Below are positions 61,753 to 64,000 of a DNA stretch of 64,000 nucleotides, one piece after another. How positions within the stretch are numbered: the first letter of the stretch is position 1; every line of letters starts with the position of its first letter. The translations under genes were made by a program, and so were the position numbers. Source of the DNA: Luteimonas deserti (GTDB taxonomy: Bacteria; Pseudomonadota; Gammaproteobacteria; Xanthomonadales; Xanthomonadaceae); contig NZ_JACCJZ010000004.1 in the NCBI RefSeq assembly GCF_013425765.1, positions 186,001 to 250,000 of the forward strand. Direction: 5' to 3'. Under the pieces are notes generated by a model. The model worked only from the letters and a program-made list of their open reading frames with translations. It made no database searches and was not told where the DNA came from.

Positions 61753-62631
61753 GTGCGTGTCCAGCTGACCCTGTTCGATGTCGGCCACTGCCGCCACTGC
61801 GAGCGGGTCACGCTGGCTGGCGGGCGCTGGGCCAGCGTGACGTTCCCGTCGATGGTCGCGCTGATCGTGCATCCGACCGAGGGCGCCATCCTCTACGACA
61901 CGGGCTACGCGCCGCATTTCATCGGCGCCACCGCGGCTTTTCCCGAGCGCGCGTACCGCTGGGCGACGCCGGCGGCGCTGCCGCAGGCGCAGCGGCTGGA
62001 GGTGCAGCTGGCCGCTTGCGGCCTGCGGCCGTCCGACATCCGCTGGTGTCTGGTCTCCCACTTCCACGCCGACCACATCGCCGGGCTGCGCGACCTGCCG
62101 AGCGCGCGCTTCATGTGCATGCGCGAAGACCTCGAGGGCATGCGCGCGATGTCGCGCCTGCGCGGTCTGCGCAACGGGTGGTTGCCGGCCCTCGTGCCGG
62201 ACGATTTCGATGCGCGTGTGCGCTATGCAGGCGACGGGATCGCGCGCGCGTTGCCGGCGCCCTGGACCACGCTGGGCGAGGGCGTCGACCTGTTCGGCGA
62301 CGGCAGCCTGTTTGCGGTGGCGATGCCGGGCCACGCACCGCGGCAGATGGGCCTGTGCCTGCGCGATGCGCAGGACCGCGCGGTGCTGCTGTGCGCCGAT
62401 GCCTGCTGGTCGCATCTGACGTTCCGGGAGCGGCGCCTGCCGACCTGGCCGGCACGGCTGGTGACGCACGACTGGGCCGCCTACGTGCGCACCGTGGAAC
62501 GGCTGCACGCGCTCGCGCGCACCGCGCCCGATGTCGCGATCCTGCCGTCGCACTGCCGGGCCAGTCTCGACGCGTATCGCGCGGCGACCTCCGCGACGAT
62601 GCCTGGAGGCCGCGCATGCGCATCCTCGTGA
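61753..62631 (+). CDS. MBL-fold metallohydrolase
   Basis: 292 residues, GTG start two bases after the synthase stop. Metallo-beta-lactamase-fold hydrolase: first-domain LIVHPTEGAILYDTGYAPHF, the metal motif SHFHADHIAG near residue 98, MPGHAPRQMGLCL near 195, and ADACWSHL plus the final LPSHC. Two-metal site looks complete. Substrate unknown; by context perhaps a thioester, lactone or ester in the same lipid pathway. Its end overlaps the epimerase start by 16 bases. Confidence 0.85.
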   Translation: MRVQLTLFDVGHCRHCERVTLAGGRWASVTFPSMVALIVHPTEGAILYDTGYAPHFIGATAAFPERAYRWATPAALPQAQRLEVQLAACGLRPSDIRWCLVSHFHADHIAGLRDLPSARFMCMREDLEGMRAMSRLRGLRNGWLPALVPDDFDARVRYAGDGIARALPAPWTTLGEGVDLFGDGSLFAVAMPGHAPRQMGLCLRDAQDRAVLLCADACWSHLTFRERRLPTWPARLVTHDWAAYVRTVERLHALARTAPDVAILPSHCRASLDAYRAATSATMPGGRACASS

Positions 62632-63572
62632 CCGGGGCGTCCGGCTTCGTCGGCGGCGCCTTCCTGCGGCGTCATGCCGGCGAGAAGGATCTGCAGCTGA
62701 TCGGCACCGGGCGACGCGCGAGCGATCTCGACGATTACATCCGCTGCGATCTCAGCCGGCCGTTCGATCTGCCAGTGCGGCCCGACGTCGTCATCCATGC
62801 CGCCGCGCGATCCTCGCCGTGGGGCACGCGCGCCGAGTACAGCGCGCAGAACGTCGACGCGACCCGGCACGTCATCGAGTTCTGCCGCCGCAACGGCAGC
62901 CCACGCCTGGTCTATCTGTCGTCGAGCTCGGTGTTCTACCGCGAGGCGCATCAATACGACCTGCGCGAGGACAGCGTGGTCGGCCCGCGGTTCGTCAACA
63001 CCTATGCCGAAACCAAATATGCCGGCGAGCAGCTGGTGCGCGACTATCCCGGCGAACACGTGATCGTCCGACCGCGTGCGGTGTTCGGCGTCGGCGACAC
63101 GGTGCTGTTTCCGCGCATTCTCGAAGCCGCGCGTCGTGGCGCCTTGCCGCTGTTCACCGGTCAGGACCGGCCGGTCGTCGGCGACCTGATCCAGATCGAT
63201 ACGCTGTCGGACTACCTGCTGCGGGTCGCGACGATGGCGGCGCCCGCCGAGAGCTACAACCTGACCAACGCGCAGCCGGTGGACATCCAGACGCTGCTGC
63301 TCGATGTGCTGGGCCGGCTGGACCTGCCGGCGCCGACTCGGCGCGTGCCCATCGGCGCGGCCCTGCGCATGGCGACCATCGCCGAATGGCTGTGGCGCAG
63401 CCTGCGGCTGCGCGGCGAGCCGCCCCTGACGCGCTTCGGGGTCGGTGTATTCGCGTATTCGAAGACCTTCGATCCGGCGCGGATGCTCGCCGATCTCGGC
63501 CCGCCGAGCGTCTCGATCGCAACCGGCATCGACGACTTCGTTGCCTGGCAGCAGGCGCAGTGGGCGGCGTGA
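62616..63572 (+). CDS. NAD-dependent epimerase/dehydratase (extended SDR)
   Basis: 318 residues with a good GGAGG ribosome binding site seven bases before the ATG, located inside the preceding gene. Rossmann motif MRILVTGASGFVGG, then HAAARSS near residue 64, the active-site YAETKYAGE (Tyr-x3-Lys) near 130-138 and VRPRAVFGVGDT. Oxidises or reduces a hydroxyl or keto group, or epimerises a sugar nucleotide. With the ketoacyl synthase upstream it could reduce the beta-keto product, as OleD does in olefin synthesis. Overlaps the next gene (GTGA). Confidence 0.9.
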   Translation: MRILVTGASGFVGGAFLRRHAGEKDLQLIGTGRRASDLDDYIRCDLSRPFDLPVRPDVVIHAAARSSPWGTRAEYSAQNVDATRHVIEFCRRNGSPRLVYLSSSSVFYREAHQYDLREDSVVGPRFVNTYAETKYAGEQLVRDYPGEHVIVRPRAVFGVGDTVLFPRILEAARRGALPLFTGQDRPVVGDLIQIDTLSDYLLRVATMAAPAESYNLTNAQPVDIQTLLLDVLGRLDLPAPTRRVPIGAALRMATIAEWLWRSLRLRGEPPLTRFGVGVFAYSKTFDPARMLADLGPPSVSIATGIDDFVAWQQAQWAA

Positions 63573-64000
63573 ATCTCGCGGCCGTCTTCGCCTGCGCATA
63601 CGCCGCGGTGCTGGTGTTGCGTGCGGTCTGTGCATGGCGCGAGATCCACCGGCAGGCAGCGCTGCCTGCGGCGGATGCCGCATGGGCGATGTCCGGGGTC
63701 GCGGTCCTGCAGCCGATCCTCGGCGGCGATCCACGGCTGGCCGAGGTGCTGGACGAGACGCTCGATGCCCTGCCGGGCGCGCGTTTCCACTGGCTCGTCG
63801 ATGACGGCGATACGCAGGCGCGGGTCGTGGTCGCATCGCTGCGCGCCGCGCATCCACGTGCGCGCGTCGCCGTCGAGGTCAATCCGCCGGCGCCCGACGG
63901 CGTGAACCCCAAGAGCTTCAAGCTCGATCGCGCACTCGCTGCGGTCGAGGCGCCGGTGTGCCTCGTGCTCGACGACGACGCCACGCTGACCGCCGGCGCG
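63569..64000 (+). CDS. Glycosyltransferase family 2-like, N-terminal part
   Basis: The first 144 residues; the gene continues beyond the window. GTG start within the epimerase stop codon (GTGA). One N-terminal membrane helix (about residues 2-20), then a nucleotide-sugar domain with VAVLQPILGGDPRLAEVL, FHWLVDDGDTQA and the metal-binding DDDATL after VNPKSFKLDRALAAVEAP. The pattern resembles ceramide glucosyltransferase/hopanoid-type GT (GT21-like) more than standard polysaccharide GT2 enzymes. It would glycosylate a lipid acceptor. The C-terminal part is not visible. Confidence 0.8.
   Translation, partial: MNLAAVFACAYAAVLVLRAVCAWREIHRQAALPAADAAWAMSGVAVLQPILGGDPRLAEVLDETLDALPGARFHWLVDDGDTQARVVVASLRAAHPRARVAVEVNPPAPDGVNPKSFKLDRALAAVEAPVCLVLDDDATLTAGA

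Noticed and set aside
60747-63572. Idea that this is the oleABCD olefin cluster
   Set aside because: The condensing enzyme and SDR fit loosely, but the OleB alpha/beta hydrolase and OleC ligase are missing and an MBL hydrolase and glycosyltransferase are present instead.

Overview
The window is chromosomal DNA of a high-GC gammaproteobacterium of the Xanthomonadaceae/Lysobacteraceae type (Xanthomonas, Lysobacter or Luteimonas relatives). This rests on the very GC-rich codon usage, a monomeric NADP isocitrate dehydrogenase, nrdAB with a flavodoxin/thioredoxin/thioesterase tail, a PutA without an N-terminal DNA-binding domain, a complete aa3 oxidase assembly cluster, and dispersed intergenic palindromes typical of this group. 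I saw no rRNA, tRNA, transposase, integrase or CRISPR array. Assignment below family level is not possible by eye.

Layout. 1-5.9 kb: the end of an NADP-dependent oxidoreductase, a pair of inverted repeat units carrying terminators, icd, a lipoprotein and queF. 5.9-9.4 kb: an M20 amidohydrolase diverging from transaldolase, acid phosphatase and a small oxidoreductase-like protein in overlapping array. 9.4-14.6 kb: two small exported proteins, a secreted Mn-type superoxide dismutase, class I aldolase and mntR, separated by large gene-free GC-rich spacers. 14.7-22.6 kb (minus strand): the nrd operon. It has a promoter and cobalamin riboswitch, then nrdA, nrdB, an inserted low-GC P-loop ATPase, flavodoxin, thioredoxin, acyl-CoA thioesterase and a 31-residue membrane protein. 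A low-GC lipoprotein gene follows, bracketed by a 212-bp direct repeat of the operon's tail. 22.7-31.3 kb: paiB-like, zapE, an alpha/beta hydrolase, an extracellular nuclease-like protein, cytochrome c5, ETF dehydrogenase, a DUF1820 protein and a rhomboid protease.

31.5-43.4 kb: fadL with a strong terminator, a 2H-phosphoesterase-like gene, an overlapping trio (TonB receptor, YfiR-like, GGDEF-EAL) that looks like a c-di-GMP signalling module, an AEC transporter and putA. 43.7-51.8 kb: the aa3 cytochrome c oxidase cluster with its copper, heme A and SURF1 assembly factors. 51.9-57.1 kb: dnaG, a YihY-like protein, a GNAT acetyltransferase, gatB/yqeY-type gene and rpsU on the minus strand, a remnant of the macromolecular synthesis operon without rpoD. 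57.2-64 kb: tsaD, folB, an MscS-type channel, folK, and then a tightly overlapping run (ketoacyl synthase III, MBL hydrolase, NAD epimerase, glycosyltransferase) that runs out of the window and looks like an undescribed lipid or glycolipid pathway.

The most unusual parts are the nrd operon (B12 riboswitch on a class I reductase, an orphan ATPase insert, and a repeat-bracketed lipoprotein insert) and the uncharacterised synthase/epimerase/glycosyltransferase operon at the right end. Starts, motifs and repeats were read directly from the sequence. Family names come from recognition of motifs and overall sequence, not from a database search.
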